Below, one piece after another: positions 21,379 to 32,490 of a DNA stretch of 64,000 nucleotides. The notes below the pieces were generated by a model. It saw only the letters and a list, made by a program, of their open reading frames with translations. It made no database searches and was not told the origin of the DNA. The DNA comes from Gonatopus flavifemur (taxonomy: Eukaryota; Arthropoda; Insecta; Hymenoptera; Dryinidae). The position numbers were made by a program, and so were the translations under genes. Location: the NCBI GenBank assembly GCA_018340375.1, contig JAFFJZ010000009.1, positions 248,001 through 312,000 of the forward strand. Reading direction: 5' to 3'. Position 1 is the stretch's first letter; each line of letters opens with the position of its first letter.

Positions 21379-22433
21379 TTAATCTATAACTAATTCCAAG
21401 GATAGGCATAAGTTGCTAGAGCAACAGAAAACAAACAAACAAAAATTCTGTGACTCGATTTCACATGAATGCCTGTTTTCTGGAAGCGACGGCGTGTCTG
21501 GTTTTAAATCTTTGATATGAACCCGACTGGTCTTTCCGTCCTTTATTATTTCAAAAACGTTATTCCCTATCACGCCTATGATTTTGTGTCCTGTGGAAAA
21601 CTTTCCTGCTAGCTTAGACGAGAAAGCGTCGACGGCGGAAGACAGATGATGCTCCCTTTTACAAACCCAATCCCAGTCTCGTGAAGGATTTTGAGGTGGT
21701 CTTCGTGAATGTTTGGTCGAGTGCTGTCTGTTGTCTTCCATTCGGAGCTGAGTGTTCGGGGCGGATAAATTTCTCGCCCGTAGTTAAGATATGCGAGCGA
21801 AAATTCAGTTGATTCGTGTTTGGCAGTATTTTTTGCGAAAGCCAGCTCAGGCAGATACTTGTCCCAGGATCGTTGGGTCTTCCCTATGAATTGTGCAATC
21901 ATGGTGCCGATCACCTTATTCATCTTTTCTACAGGATTACATTGAGGTGAGTATGCTGGTGTGCGTTGATGTTGGACACCGTATGTTGCCAGTAATTCTA
22001 TAAAGTCTTTGCTAATGAACTGGCTTCCGTTATCAGATATAACGATTCGAGGGCACCCAAACCTGAGGATAACTTTTTCTTCAAGCGCTTTAACTATAGC
22101 GGCGGCTCTTGGTTGCCTGAGCGGGTGGATTCCGGTCCATTTGGTGAATTTGTCTTGAATAACGAGAACGTAGCAGTGACCATTCGAAGGACGTGGCTTT
22201 GGACCGATGAGATCGATGGAAATTACTTCCCATGGCTGGGTGGCGTTTGTGGTGCTCATTGTTCCGGATGTTGATCGTTGTGATGGTTTAAATTCTCGAC
22301 ATTTTTGACATGCCCTCACGTATTGCGTGATGTCCTTATTCATTTTGGGCCAGAGATAAGTTTCGGCTATGCGTGCTGTGGTTTCAGCGATACTGAGCTG
22401 ACCTGCGGTAGGTTCATCGTGATTTTTGAACAT
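21379..22433 (-). pseudogene. gypsy integrase, frameshifted
   Basis: Frame 21609-22433 holds the zinc-binding end (CQKCREFKP) and the catalytic core: D in VISIDLIGP, D in VISDNGSQF, E in NPVEKMNK, with the usual spacing. It then loses frame near 21650. Frame 21379-21741 continues the C-terminal domain (GHKIIGVIGNNVFEI, HIKDLKP). Upstream, 22470-22709 encodes a shifted RNase H/integrase linker (YPQFCIQDGKLLRHIH). It would insert the cDNA; now broken by at least two frameshifts. Confidence 0.85.
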
Positions 22434-22719
22434 GACGCTTTGTCGAAGAGACTTGGGTACACATAACCTTCAGGCATTTTCTTTTTCGTTGTATGTTAGG
22501 CTGTGATGTATGTGACGGAGTAACTTGCCGTCTTGGATGCAAAACTGCGGATATTTGGCTGATTCTGCGGCAACGTCAGCCATGGTTTGATCGTACCATG
22601 TATCGCTCGTATCAAGACTAGCCACGATAATAGTTTCTTTTAATAACAAGTAACACTTGTTCTGGGTCGTCGTTTGATTCATCTGGACAGAGGTTGCGGG
22701 ACAAAGCATCTGCTACATG

Positions 22720-23818
22720 ATTTAATTTGCCCTTACGGTAGACTACATCGAAATCAAATTGTTGTAAATAGATGCTCCAACGAGCAATTCGGCCAGCGAG
22801 GGCTTTCTAGTGTAGTCAACCATTTCAAGGATTGATGGTCGGTGATTCCCGTGAATCTGTAGCCTTCCAAGTGAGGGCGCATTTTGTGGATTCCCCATAC
22901 CATTGTCAGGCATTCTTTTTCGGTAACTGAGTAGTTGGTTTAACTCTTACTAAGCGTACGGCTTGCGTATGCGACAACCTTCTCTCCGTCCTCGAAAGTC
23001 TGGGTTAACACTGCTCCTGACCCGTACTTGCTGGCGTCGGTCTGTAACGTAAATTGTCTTGAAAAATCGGGTGGCGTCAGTACTGGAGGAGGAATGAGGC
23101 GATTTTTTAACGTCTCAAAAGTGGTCTGTTCTTCATTGGTCCAATTCCATTTGTGGTGTTTCTTCAGAAGTGATGACAGTATTTTAGTCAAGTTTGAACA
23201 GTTAGGGATAAAACGTCGATACCAGGATATTATGCCGATGAATTGTCGTAATTCCCTGGAATTCTCAGGTATCGGTATTTCTTGAATAGCTTGATTCTTT
23301 TCAGGGTCGGTTTTTATCACTTCTTCATGAATGTGGTGTCCCAGGTAAATAATCTCCTTTTGTAAGAATTTACTTTTTTCTGCGTTTATCTTGAGACGGG
23401 CTTCTCTCAACCTCCGGAAGACTTCTTTTGAGATGATTATGTGTTGTTCCAGAGAGTCAGTAACTATCATCATATCGTCCAGATAGATTTCGATATACGG
23501 CTCAATTCCCGGCGTGATTAAACTATTCAATAATTTTTGAGACGTTGCTGCAGCTGAGTGTAGGCCGGAAGGCATCACCTTGAATTGGAAAAGACCTCGG
23601 CGTGGTACTGTAAATGCAGTGATTGGTTTGCTTGACGGATCGAGTGGGACTTGCCAATACCCATTTTTGAGATCGATTGTTGATATGTATTCGGCATTCC
23701 TCAATTTGTTGAGAGTATCGTTAACATGTGGAAGAGGAAATGCATTCTTCTCAGATACTTTATTGACTTTGCGGAAATCTATACAAAATCTATAGCTTTT
23801 GTTCTCTTTTTTCACCAA
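22720..23818 (-). pseudogene. gypsy reverse transcriptase and RNase H
   Basis: Frame 22940-23818 reads YRFCIDFRKVNKVSEKNAFP, then STIDLKNGYWQVPLD (motif A), the PSGLHSAAATSQKLL region and YLDDMMIVTDS, where the catalytic motif is Y-L-D-D. Then come the LGHHIHEEVIK thumb and the RNase H start FTLQTDASKYGSGAVL. After a stop at 22940 the RNase H continues in another frame, as far as the TDHQSLKWL segment around 22830. Confidence 0.87.
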
Positions 23819-23863
23819 GACGATAGGGGAACTCCATGGGCTATCGGATGGTTCGATGATATC

Positions 23864-24823
23864 TTATTCCAACATTTTGTTTATTTCTTCGTCGATAACA
23901 GCCTGCATAGCTGAGTTGCGTGGATAATAACGTGACTTGATCGGTTCGGTGCCAGGATTTGTTTTGATTTGATGCGTAGGTGGGTGAGTTGACCCCTTTA
24001 TGTCTTCAAAAAGTTTGACTTCCTTTGCGATTTCTAGCCGAGCGGTAACTTCTTGGTCTACGGTATCCAATGTATCGACGATCCTCGTTCCATTTTTTAT
24101 GTGTCCCCAGTTGACTTGGAAGTTAGGGAGACTTCGATTATCTACTCCAAGAAGGATGTGGCCATGGTAATTTCCGATAATGCAATAAGGTAATGGAATC
24201 ATACAGTTATCTATGTTGGTTAATACGACCGCAGAACCTTTTGTACGTATTTCTCGACCATCCAGTACTGTCAAATCCTTCATAGTCGGGTTATAATTCA
24301 CGCATAATCCTTGCTTCCGGGCTTTCTGAAACAGTTCGTAATCCATAGTAGAGATCGTAGCACCGGTGTCTGCTAATCCACGGAACGTTTTACCTGCTAT
24401 CTGTACTTGTATTCGAGGACGACGATCAGCGGATATGGACGCGTTAACTGTTACGATAGTAGGTGCTTCCACGACCTGGGCTTGGTCTTTCAAATTTCGA
24501 GGTGGTGTCATGGGTTGCGTTATTGGAGCGAGATGACCGCTTAGACGCGAATTTCCTTGAGATACCAACCTCGGTGTTTCTTGGTTCGATGTTCGACGAG
24601 GGTTATTCAGTGGTTGAACGGTGATACATCGGCATTCTCGTGACAGGACCCCTGTTTTGTCGCAACGAGGACAGAATTTAACGTACGGATTGCGACATTC
24701 AATTCTGTTCTGTCCATGTTGGCCACATTTCCAACAGTGGGTTCTCTGATTGCATGTGGTGTCTACGGCATTAAAATTGGTTGGTTTCGTTTTCTTTGGA
24801 CCTGCGTATGCGGTTCCCGGCAT
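23864..24823 (-). pseudogene. gypsy nucleocapsid and protease
   Basis: 319 codons. Two CCHC-like knuckles are visible near the start: CWKCGQHGQNRIEC (the expected histidine position is altered) and CPRCDKTGVLSREC. The aspartic protease follows with the active-site motif GLADTGATIS and the flap-side segment GHILLGVDN. The C-terminus leads toward RT (SRYYPRNSAMQAVIDEEINK) but is separated from it by a stop near 23864. Confidence 0.85.
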
Positions 24824-24832
24824 TGAGGAGTG

Positions 24833-26027
24833 CTACCCTGATGAAGGTGGTTTGTAGGTTTCCCCTTCTTTGAGTGCTCTCTCATACTCGCAGGCATATT
24901 GTATTAAGTCAGCGATACTAGAAATTTCGCGGCGTCGCATGTACATTTTGTATTCGCAACAAAGGTCAGTATAAAGGCGATCCAACTGAGTCTTCTCACT
25001 CATCTGGCCGTAGTGCCTCATCAATGTCTGGAGAATAATAATATATTCTCTGGCGGATTCTCTGAGACCTTGGGTGCGATTACGTATTTCGTCTTCCATT
25101 TGTTGATCAACATCTACCGGTAAATAAAAAATCTTGAGGTCGCAGATAAAGTGTTCCCAAAGTGTCCATTGCTGCTCATTATTCCGGTACCATAGTAGAG
25201 CTTTGTCCTTCAGTAGCAGAGGTACACAGGTTAATAATTGCTCTTTTTTAATCCCGAAGCTGTCACTTAATTCTCCTGCTCATTCTAAAAAGGTACGTAG
25301 TCCCGGCCCACCGCTGTAAATCACGCCCCATTTGCGTACTTGTTCTTGAACGCGGGTTTCTTTGTTGGGATGATCTCCAAAGAAATTTTGAAGTAATCGG
25401 CTGATTGCCGATACTTCGGGGTCATTCGACCTTCCTTCGTTTGGAATGGAATTCGGTCTAGAGTTCGTTCTTTTTCATCTGATTTTCACGTTCTCTTTCC
25501 ATCTGAGTAATTTTGTCTCTCAACTCCTGTATTAGGGTTTCGGAAGAGACTTGTTCTCTCAGGACGCGGTTTTGTTCTTCGGCAGAGAGTCTTTCTCTCA
25601 TGCTCATTTCCTGTTCATAATTTCGTAACCATACCCGGAGTTTCTCGTGAACTTCGGCTCGTATTTGCTCGGCGAGTATTTCTCTGGGACCTTGGGCATC
25701 GAAGAACTGATTCTGTCTTTCGATGTCCTAGTTGACTCGATTATTTTCGCGGGGTGGCTGGCCATTATTATTATCGAATGGTAGTAGATTGGCTGGAGGC
25801 TGATTCACGCTTTCAGTGCGATCGTCAGGAAAGTTAACTTCTTGTGTTTCTTCATCAATTTGATCATCTCCTGGACTGGGAGTTGGACTAAATTCCAAAT
25901 GTTCGGTGTTTGATGGATTGCTGACCATAGAATTACGGAGTTTCGTCTTCAAGGCTGCTACTGTTTCTGCTGGGTGGCACTCAATTCCTCGCTTATTGAT
26001 TTCCGCGATGACATCTTCTTTTCTCAA
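24833..26027 (-). pseudogene. gypsy gag (matrix/capsid), broken
   Basis: 25728-26027 encodes an N-terminal segment with a SAP-like helix (KEDVIAEINKRGIECHPAET) and an acidic linker. From about 25330 to 24833 the capsid continues (LLKDKALLWYRNNEQQW, DLKIFYLPVDVDQQMEDEIR, MRHYGQMSEKTQLDRLYTDL) with at least one stop and frame changes between. It would package element RNA in particles; the frame is dead. Confidence 0.75.
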
Positions 26028-26212
26028 GCTCCAAATCTAAGAAGTCTTTTCTAGTGGTGTTCGCTGCATCATGGGAGGGTTGGAAAATCTAACCAAGTGT
26101 CGAGCCCTTATTTTTTTGTGTTAATTTGGCTGGCAGTATCTGTCTTTCGGCTAACCAGTTGAATTTTTCGTGAGGTTGTTTCGTGATTTTCAAGTTATTC
26201 AATGATTTTTGA

Positions 26213-26230
26213 GTCCCTGTTCGGGCGCCA
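26213..26230 (-). other. gypsy primer-binding site, tRNA-Lys type
   Basis: On the minus strand this reads TGGCGCCCGAACAGGGAC, the classic 18-base complement to the tRNA-Lys 3' end. It lies 7 bp inside the right LTR. Confidence 0.9.
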
Positions 26231-26237
26231 CATAATT

Positions 26238-27514
26238 TGTAACATTTGAAATCCCTTCATCGCACTGGTGACGATGAATCACCACTGTGAGACAGCCCTT
26301 ATATGCCCCTCGTTCGTCGGTTCCAGGATTCAGGTGTTTTGGGAACGCGGGTCACAGATTATTAAAGAAAGTTTGATTATTGGATGGTGGTTTGAATGCA
26401 AAAAAAATGAACAAAAGTAAAGAAATTCGTAACATATAAACTTATAAAGGTAATTTAGAATAAGAGACAGGATGTTCTAGATCGGTGAGCCTTAGATTAT
26501 CTAAAATGGTGGGTTTTACAGTTTTTTGAACATACGGAAAATAAAGTTAAATGTATCTTAACTATTGTATTTACTCGCTGGATCTAACGGGAATGGACAA
26601 TCAATAGCGATCTCGCGGTTTCCAGAATCGCCAATAAACGGAGATGCGATAACAGAAAGTCTATTCTCAATCGTAGACACGGGTGATTCTAGATGCGAGA
26701 TATCCACGGTCAGATACAACAAAAACGAACAATGAATAGCGAACTAGCGGTGTCTAGGATCATCACGAAACGGAATCACGGCAGCAGAAAGCTGATTCTA
26801 ACCGGTAGACACAGGTGACTCTAAATTCGAGACATGCTACGGCTAGATCAAACGGAAATTTGTTATTTCTGCGGGTCCAAGCTTATGAAATCGGCTAGCC
26901 GGGGTGTGTGACGAGTCGTAGGGATATTTTCGGGTTTTGATTTCTCGTGTCACCGCCTAGATAAGGGAGGAATTCGGTCCTTTCCTTATCCAGCCCCCCT
27001 TACTCCCATCGAATTTACAATCCTTGAGAACGTAAATGACCGCTTCTCCGTTCTTTCCCTAGCCAACCCTACCCGAAACCGCGGAAATCGCCTACGGAGA
27101 TCGAGTACTGTGTTTTTGGTAGACCGCGGGGAATAGCCACCGGTCTAGAATTCCGTACTCGAGAACCTTGACAAGAGTCACGGATGAGTCTTTAAACAAA
27201 TGGAGTTCGTCTCTCACCTGTCCCTGGGAAATCGCCTCGGGGAGACTGTGTCTTGGTACGTCGCGACACCCTCTCTCATATTCTGCTTGAGTTTACTATG
27301 GCGGCGTGTACGGGTGTCGAGGCATGCGCGCTCTCGCGTCAGCGCTACGAAGCTCGAGTCTGCGGGCGGGTTCAGTGGCACGCGTGTTACGTAGCGAGTG
27401 AGCAGTATAGCCTTACGGCTTTTGTCTCGCATTGGCTGACGTGCTTCGTTCTTTTGAACGCGCTCGAAATTATCTTTTGACTCACCACGATGGTGGTATT
27501 AGTAACTTGTCACA
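26238..27514 (-). repeat. gypsy 5' LTR (right copy), with an internal duplication
   Basis: 1277 bp. It differs from the left LTR mainly by about 130 extra bp near 26600-26740, where the segment GGATCTAACGG...CAATAGCGATCT...CGGAATC is present twice in diverged form. The other differences are scattered substitutions. Confidence 0.88.
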
Positions 27515-27794
27515 AGTTTTCTTTGGGATGGAGTTTGTTACGAACGGTCCTTCGAACTTTCGGGACAATGGAGCTCCACTATTCAAGAGCTGACCTGAAC
27601 TGAATAACTGTGGAAGTACAATTGAGATTTTCAAATATGCAATTCATGTTTGTGATATATATTTATGGAAATTCTATAATTGTTACCATTTTTCGAATTC
27701 AACCAGCTGTCAGCATCGGTTACCCGTTCACTCGTTCATCAAATGAATGAATTTGTATTAATCAATTGAATTGCGTATTAATTCTATACATATA

Positions 27795-30006
27795 CAGGGT
27801 GTCCCATTTCAATTTTTATATCGGAATAACTCAAAAACAAGGAGTTTTGGAGGAAAATGTTTTCAACAAAAGTTGTGAGATCCTTAGGAGGACATCTGAT
27901 GGTGACCTTGACTTTGGCCTCGGATCTCAACTTCAAGGTCATTCAGAGGTCAACTTTTGTTTCTCGAATGAAATAACCTGTTTCTGAGTGCAGATTCAGG
28001 TTTGACGTTAAAAAACAAGAAACTCTTGTCTGAATCATTTTTCCGAATTCCGCACAGATGGCGCTCTAATCGATAAAAAAAATTAGTTTCATGAAACACT
28101 CGTATTGCTTCCTGTGTAAAACGACATTTAACTCTCCAGTGTTTTTTTTCAGCTTCTGAGGATGACCGTCGCCATTGGAGTTACCCAATGTGCACTACGA
28201 GGAGGTTGAGCGATTGGATTTTGCACATCTTTCAGGCCCTGGAAAGGGCCGATTGTCTGGACTGTAGAGGTGTGTAATTTTCCACGACAAACGCTCTGCA
28301 ATATGTATGAAAATTCACCGTATCAAATGTTCGATATTCGCACCGTTGACCAGTTCGCATAACCTCATTCGGCTCTGAAAATGTGGTTCTAACGACATAA
28401 GCACATGACGTGGAATTGTTCGGCAGACAGTTCGTATTCGGCGTTTCATGTCATCTCTGGTCGTTGGTGGTCTTCCATAAACTACATCTTCGATGAAACC
28501 CCATAAGTAAGAATCCAGAGGGGTGAGATCCGGAGACCTAGCCAGCCAGGCAATCTATCCACCGCGACCAATCCATCTGTGTGGGTAAGATGTGTTTAAG
28601 AAATTTCTGACAATTGCAGCGGTATGAGGTGGTGCCCCATCATGTTGGAGCCACATCCTGTTCCGTGTGTAGAGATCAATATCTTACAACATCCTTGGTA
28701 ATTTGTCCCGAATCAATTGCAGATAATTTTCCTTCCTGACAGTATGTTGGAAAAAATAAGGACCGATGATCTGATCATTCAAAATCCCACACCTCACATT
28801 CAGAGTCCAGCGATGTTGATTGTCAACTTGTCGATGCCATCTGGGATTGCCCATTGACCGAATCCAACCCTACGTCTAAGATTATCTTCATTTAATGCTT
28901 GCACCAATGTAATGTGGTAAGGATGATATTTACCAGATTTAGTGTGCGGTGTGCCGTTGATCTTGGGATACCTAATTGGTGCTGGATTTCTCTGGTACTA
29001 ACGGGAGGATTCAGGTGCATCATTCCTAAAACGGCTACTGAGCGCGCATCCATACGATTTCCATCATAACGCGTTCTGACTCGTGAGATATTCATTCTTC
29101 TAACCGTCTTTCTATTCAGCGTATCGCCTGAAGTGAAGGCTGGCGTCTATTTGGATACCTCTCTCCATACAATCTTTATGCTGCAGCGCAATTACGTCGA
29201 CATTCTCCTAGTATCAGGAGAATATCAAGTATTTCACCCCGAAGATAATCCATGGTATTGAGACCTTCACAACACTGATCAAAGATCTGCTTCAAGTTTG
29301 AATCGTATATCGAAAAGAATTTGTGAATGAATGAAGGATATTGAACATTCTGTTTCACTTATGTTTGTAAACAATGCTCTAGTATGAACTTTCTTGTTCA
29401 TGATAAACATAATTATTGTTGTGTACATGTGTTTGGCAACAATTCACAGTAACAGTACTACGAACAGACATAATTGTCAATATTGGTCGATGGAGAATCC
29501 CAGCTAGATCTCCGGATCTTACCACTTTGGATTTTTACCCATGGGGTTCCATCAAATTTTCAGGGCCACAAAGATGTGCAAGATCCGATCGCTTAACCTC
29601 ATCGTGGTGCACATTGGGTAACTCTGATGGCGACGGTAATCCTCAGAAGCTGAAAAAAAAACACTGGAGAGTTAAATGTCGTTTTACACAGAAAGCAATA
29701 CGAGTGTTCCATAAAACTCATTCTTTATCGATTAGAGCGCCATCTGTGCGGAATTCGGAAAAATGATTCAGACAAAAGTTCCTTGATTTTCAACGTCAGA
29801 TCTGAATCTGCAGTCAAAAATAGGGGATTTCATTCAAGAAACAAAAGTTGACCTCTGAATGACCTTGAAGTTGAGATCCGAGGCCAAAGTCGAGGTCACC
29901 ATCAGATGTCCCCCTCGAAATCTCACAACTTTTGTTGGAAACATTTTCCTCCAAAACTCCTCACTTTTGAGTTATTCCGATATAAAAATTAAAATGGGAC
30001 ACCCTG
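27795..30006 (-). mobile_element. Decayed DD41D Tc1/mariner element, about 445 bp inverted ends
   Basis: Ends CAGGGTGTCCCATTT and the complement AAATGGGACACCCTG, with TA at 27793-27794 and 30007-30008. Inverted arms run about 27795-28240 and 29562-30006. The same arm modules (CTCTAATCGAT, GAGGTCAACT, GGTGACC) occur in the 39110-41140 element, so the two belong to one family. Confidence 0.88.
28380..29095 (-). pseudogene. DD41D transposase remnant
   Basis: Minus-strand frames give GNPRWHRQVDNQHRW, the second aspartate region RMWLQHDGAPPHTA, RWIGRGG and the third region ARSPDLTPLDSYLWGFIEDV. The N-terminal segment is MNISRVRTRYDGNRMDARSV with HQLGIPRSTAHRTL. Stops occur in several places. On the plus strand at about 29482-29550 a second, inverted fragment reads RWRIPARSPDLTTLDFYPWG. 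The right arm therefore carries a flipped piece of the same gene. Confidence 0.75.
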
Positions 30007-30116
30007 TATAAAATGGTGGAGACTCCATCTTGTTCCATTGTATGATGTTCCATCCCTCTCAGTAGCGCCAGCTTTTACATTGACGCGCTCACTCCAGTGT
30101 GTATATAGAACTCGGA

Positions 30117-30393
30117 CAGCACATCAAGAATCCCAAAAGAATTCTGCAGGAAGAACTCCTCAAGAACCCTTTGAGAATACGAAGAGTTCTTAAAGAGTTT
30201 CGAAAAACATTCGATTCATCAGACATTCGCGAGTTCTTTCAAAATTCGATGAGACTTATTCAAGAATTTTGAAGGAACTCGCAAATGTCTAACGAATCGA
30301 ATTCTTCTTGAAACTCTTTGAGAACTCATTGTATTCTAAAAGAGCTCTCAAGGAGTTCTCTTTCTGGAATTCTTTGGCAATTCTTGTGTGCTG
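30117..30393. mobile_element. 277 bp fold-back MITE, CAGCAC ends
   Basis: CAGCACATCAAGAATCCCAA at the left mirrors TTGGCAATTCTTGTGTGCTG at the right, and the interior arms (GAACTCCTCAAG, GAGTTCTTTC, AAGAACTC) are mirrored throughout. No clear target duplication. The short frames over it are artefacts. Confidence 0.75.
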
Positions 30394-30421
30394 TTTGGAG
30401 AACTCAATGCCGTCAGCATCC

Positions 30422-30545
30422 AGCTGTACCCACTGGTGCCAGACCACTGCATTATCAAATTCTATCATTAGATGTCCCATTCAACAAGTGTAAGCAATAG
30501 GTTGATCCATGAGCAAAATGCGGTGGGCTGGCACCAGTGGCTGTA
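30422..30545. repeat. Inverted repeat around GTACC...CACTGGTGCCAG
   Basis: Left GTACCCACTGGTGCCAGACC is mirrored by CTGGCACCAGTGGCTGTAC at the right, with GCATT/AATGC inside. The next element inserted exactly in its right edge. Confidence 0.6.
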
Positions 30546-30550
30546 CCTTA

Positions 30551-31063
30551 TGGGCCTGTGCGGTTAACCGATTAATCAATTGAAACGGTTAATCGTCAAT
30601 GATTAATCGATTAATCGGAAGATTACGGTTAATCGTTCTTACGAATTATCGATCAACCGATTAATCGGCGGATTCTGGTTAGTGAAATTTTCGATTAATC
30701 GATTAATGGATCAATCGGTAGATTCCGGCAGAGATGAATAGTAGGGATTGTCAACGCAATGTTAACATTATGGTCCGCATCAAGTTTGTTTCTTTTGGAG
30801 AAAAATATATGATTGGTTGAATTTTTCTTCTAAGCCAACCAGCATGAAGGGAGAAACGGGAAACGTGATACTGCCAATCAGAAACTGGACTATGGTTTTC
30901 ATATCTTGTTAGCAATCTCTTCAACTCATCTCTGATTCCAGTTGATCGTTTTTTCGATTAATCGGTTGATCGTTTAATCGTAAAAACGAATCAACGAAAT
31001 CTTCCGATTAATCGTGGACAATTAACTGTTTTGATCGATTAATCGATCAACCGCACAGCCCTA
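30551..31063. mobile_element. Non-autonomous hAT (513 bp)
   Basis: Ends TGGGCCTGTGCGGTT and AACCGCACAGCCCTA are hAT-like, flanked by 8 bp GTACCTTA (30543-30550) and GTACCTTG (31064-31071). The subterminal parts are arrays of GATTAATCG, the presumed transposase-binding motif. There is no coding sequence. It lies inside the larger hAT. Confidence 0.85.
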
Positions 31064-31150
31064 GTACCTTGAGCTGAGTGCAGAAAGCGCATTCAAACCA
31101 ATCAAAATATTGAATCGGTTTGGATCACTTACGATCATTTTGGGTGCTTC

Positions 31151-31270
31151 CGATATTGTGGTAATCACTAGTTAGTCTTTTGTAACCTGTATGATGATTG
31201 GCGGGTAAATTTTTCTCTGCCAAACATCGTACAGGTTACAAGAGACTGACTATTGGTTACCACGATATTG
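31151..31270. repeat. 120 bp inverted-repeat MITE
   Basis: CGATATTGTGGTAATCACTA mirrors TATTGGTTACCACGATATTG, with inner arms TTTGTAACCTGTATGATG/CATCGTACAGGTTACAAGAG. A related half (CACAGGTTACAAAAGACTGA) is found at about 41345-41366. Confidence 0.75.
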
Positions 31271-31560
31271 TAAGCCCCCTTTGTTCTGTACAGGGTATGC
31301 ACATCCTTTCCCTTCTTTCCGATAGCTCCTTGCTGCCAATTCATTGTTGATTGAAGGAGAGAAGGAAAAGGATTAACATTACCATGACATAATAGGCAGT
31401 CGTACTTAAAAAAAAGGTCAACGGCGTATCATAATTCAGCTGGCGAGTATCATAATTTCCGCTGGTCGGTATCATACTTTGCGCTCGTAGATCTGGCAAC
31501 TCTGGTAGTAACCTTTTTTGTAAATGAATTTCATACAAAAAATACGTAACATGAAATATA

Positions 31561-32488
31561 CCAGGTGTGTTCAAAAAATAACGAGAATTTTCGTTTCATG
31601 AAAAAAATATTTATGTATTCATCAATATCTATTTTGTCCCTCCCAAAATAATCCCCCTTGAATATAATACACTTGTGCCAACGCTTTTTCCAATCCTCGA
31701 AACACTCTTGAAATTCGGTCTCTGTAATAGCGTTTAGCTCTTTCAGCGATTCACCTTGAATGTCATCTATGCTTGTGAAACGACGGCCTTTCAATGTTCT
31801 CTTTATTTTGAGGGATAGAAAAAAGTCACATGGAGCCATACCTGGCGAATATGGAGGCTGAGGCATCGTTACAGTTTTGTTTTTGGCCAAAAATTCACGA
31901 ACAAGCAATGAAGTGTGAGCAGGTGCATTATCGTGGTGCAGAAGCCATGAATTGTTTTGCCACAAATCCGGGCGTTTTCTCCGGATTGCTCTTCGACTGA
32001 TATGCCAACATCATCAGCGATTTCTCTGATTGTGATTCGGCGATCGTTCATAACCATTTCCTTCACTTTTTCCACGTTTTCATCGGTTGTTGATGTGCTT
32101 GGGTGTCCGGGTCGTTCGTCATCTTCAACGTTTTCGTGGCCATCTTGGAAACGCTTATACCACCCGTAAATCCTTGCTTTACCCATAGCAGACTCACCAT
32201 ATGCCTTTGTTGACATTTTACAAACTTCACTACACTTTATTTCATTTTTTACGCAAAATTCAATACAAATTCTTTGATCCATTTTTTTCACAAACGAAAA
32301 TCGCTGAGCTCGAAAAACACGTCATAACGATAGCGGCTGCCACTTGAAAAGTAAGCAATGAATATCGCTGAAAATTTTATCGTACTTCAGGGGCATGTGT
32401 ACTATTCTAATGAAGGAAAATTTTATACAGGCGGACTCTCCAAACCCGCGAAATTTAAAAATTCTCGTTACTTTTTGAACACACCTCG
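31561..32488 (-). mobile_element. Internally deleted mariner
   Basis: 928 bp with ends CCAGGTGTGTTCAAAAAATA and its mirror (the right end reads CGAGGTGTGTTCAAAAAGTA on the minus strand), TA at 31559-31560 and 32489-32490. It lies about 50 bp outside the hAT right end. Roughly 350 bp of the transposase middle is missing. Confidence 0.9.
31605..32291 (-). pseudogene. Mariner transposase with central deletion
   Basis: The N-terminal helix-turn-helix part (MKKMDQRICIEFCVKNEIKC through SVEEQSGENARI, 31869-32291) is fused, after a deletion and frameshift, to a C-terminal part (NNSWLLHHDNAPAHTS, PYSPGMAPCDFFL, FEDWKKRWHKCI). The first catalytic aspartate region (the TGDE block) is gone; the second and third aspartates remain, but SPD reads SPG. 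The wording HHDNAPAHT and PCDFFL fits an irritans-like mariner. Non-functional. Confidence 0.85.
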
Positions 32489-32490
32489 TA

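Larger units (their letters stand above)
19099..27514 (-). mobile_element. Ty3/gypsy retrotransposon, complete length, decayed
   Basis: 8416 bp between LTRs TGTGACG...CGTCACA, inserted in the 3' part of the hAT. The immediate flanks AGTA (19095-19098) and AGTT (27515-27518) are a possible imperfect 4 bp duplication. Gag, protease, RT, RNase H and integrase follow in gypsy order on the minus strand, with an extra frame before the 3' LTR. Frameshifts and stops in every module show that it is not active. No envelope-like frame with a membrane segment is visible. Confidence 0.92.
12233..31504 (+). mobile_element. hAT element expanded to 19.3 kb by nested insertions
   Basis: The left end is CAGGGGTGCCAACC (12233) and the right end is TGGCAACTCTG (ending 31504). 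These are imperfect inverted repeats of the hAT type (CAG-G-TGCCA). Flanking 8 bp are GTGGTAAC (12225-12232) and GTAGTAAC (31505-31512), a 7/8 duplication as expected for hAT. Both subterminal regions repeat TATCATAATT motifs. A plus-strand hAT transposase gene lies at 14494-19041. The rest is a gypsy element, a DD41D element and several MITEs. Divergent ends and a dead gene indicate an old insertion. Confidence 0.75.
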
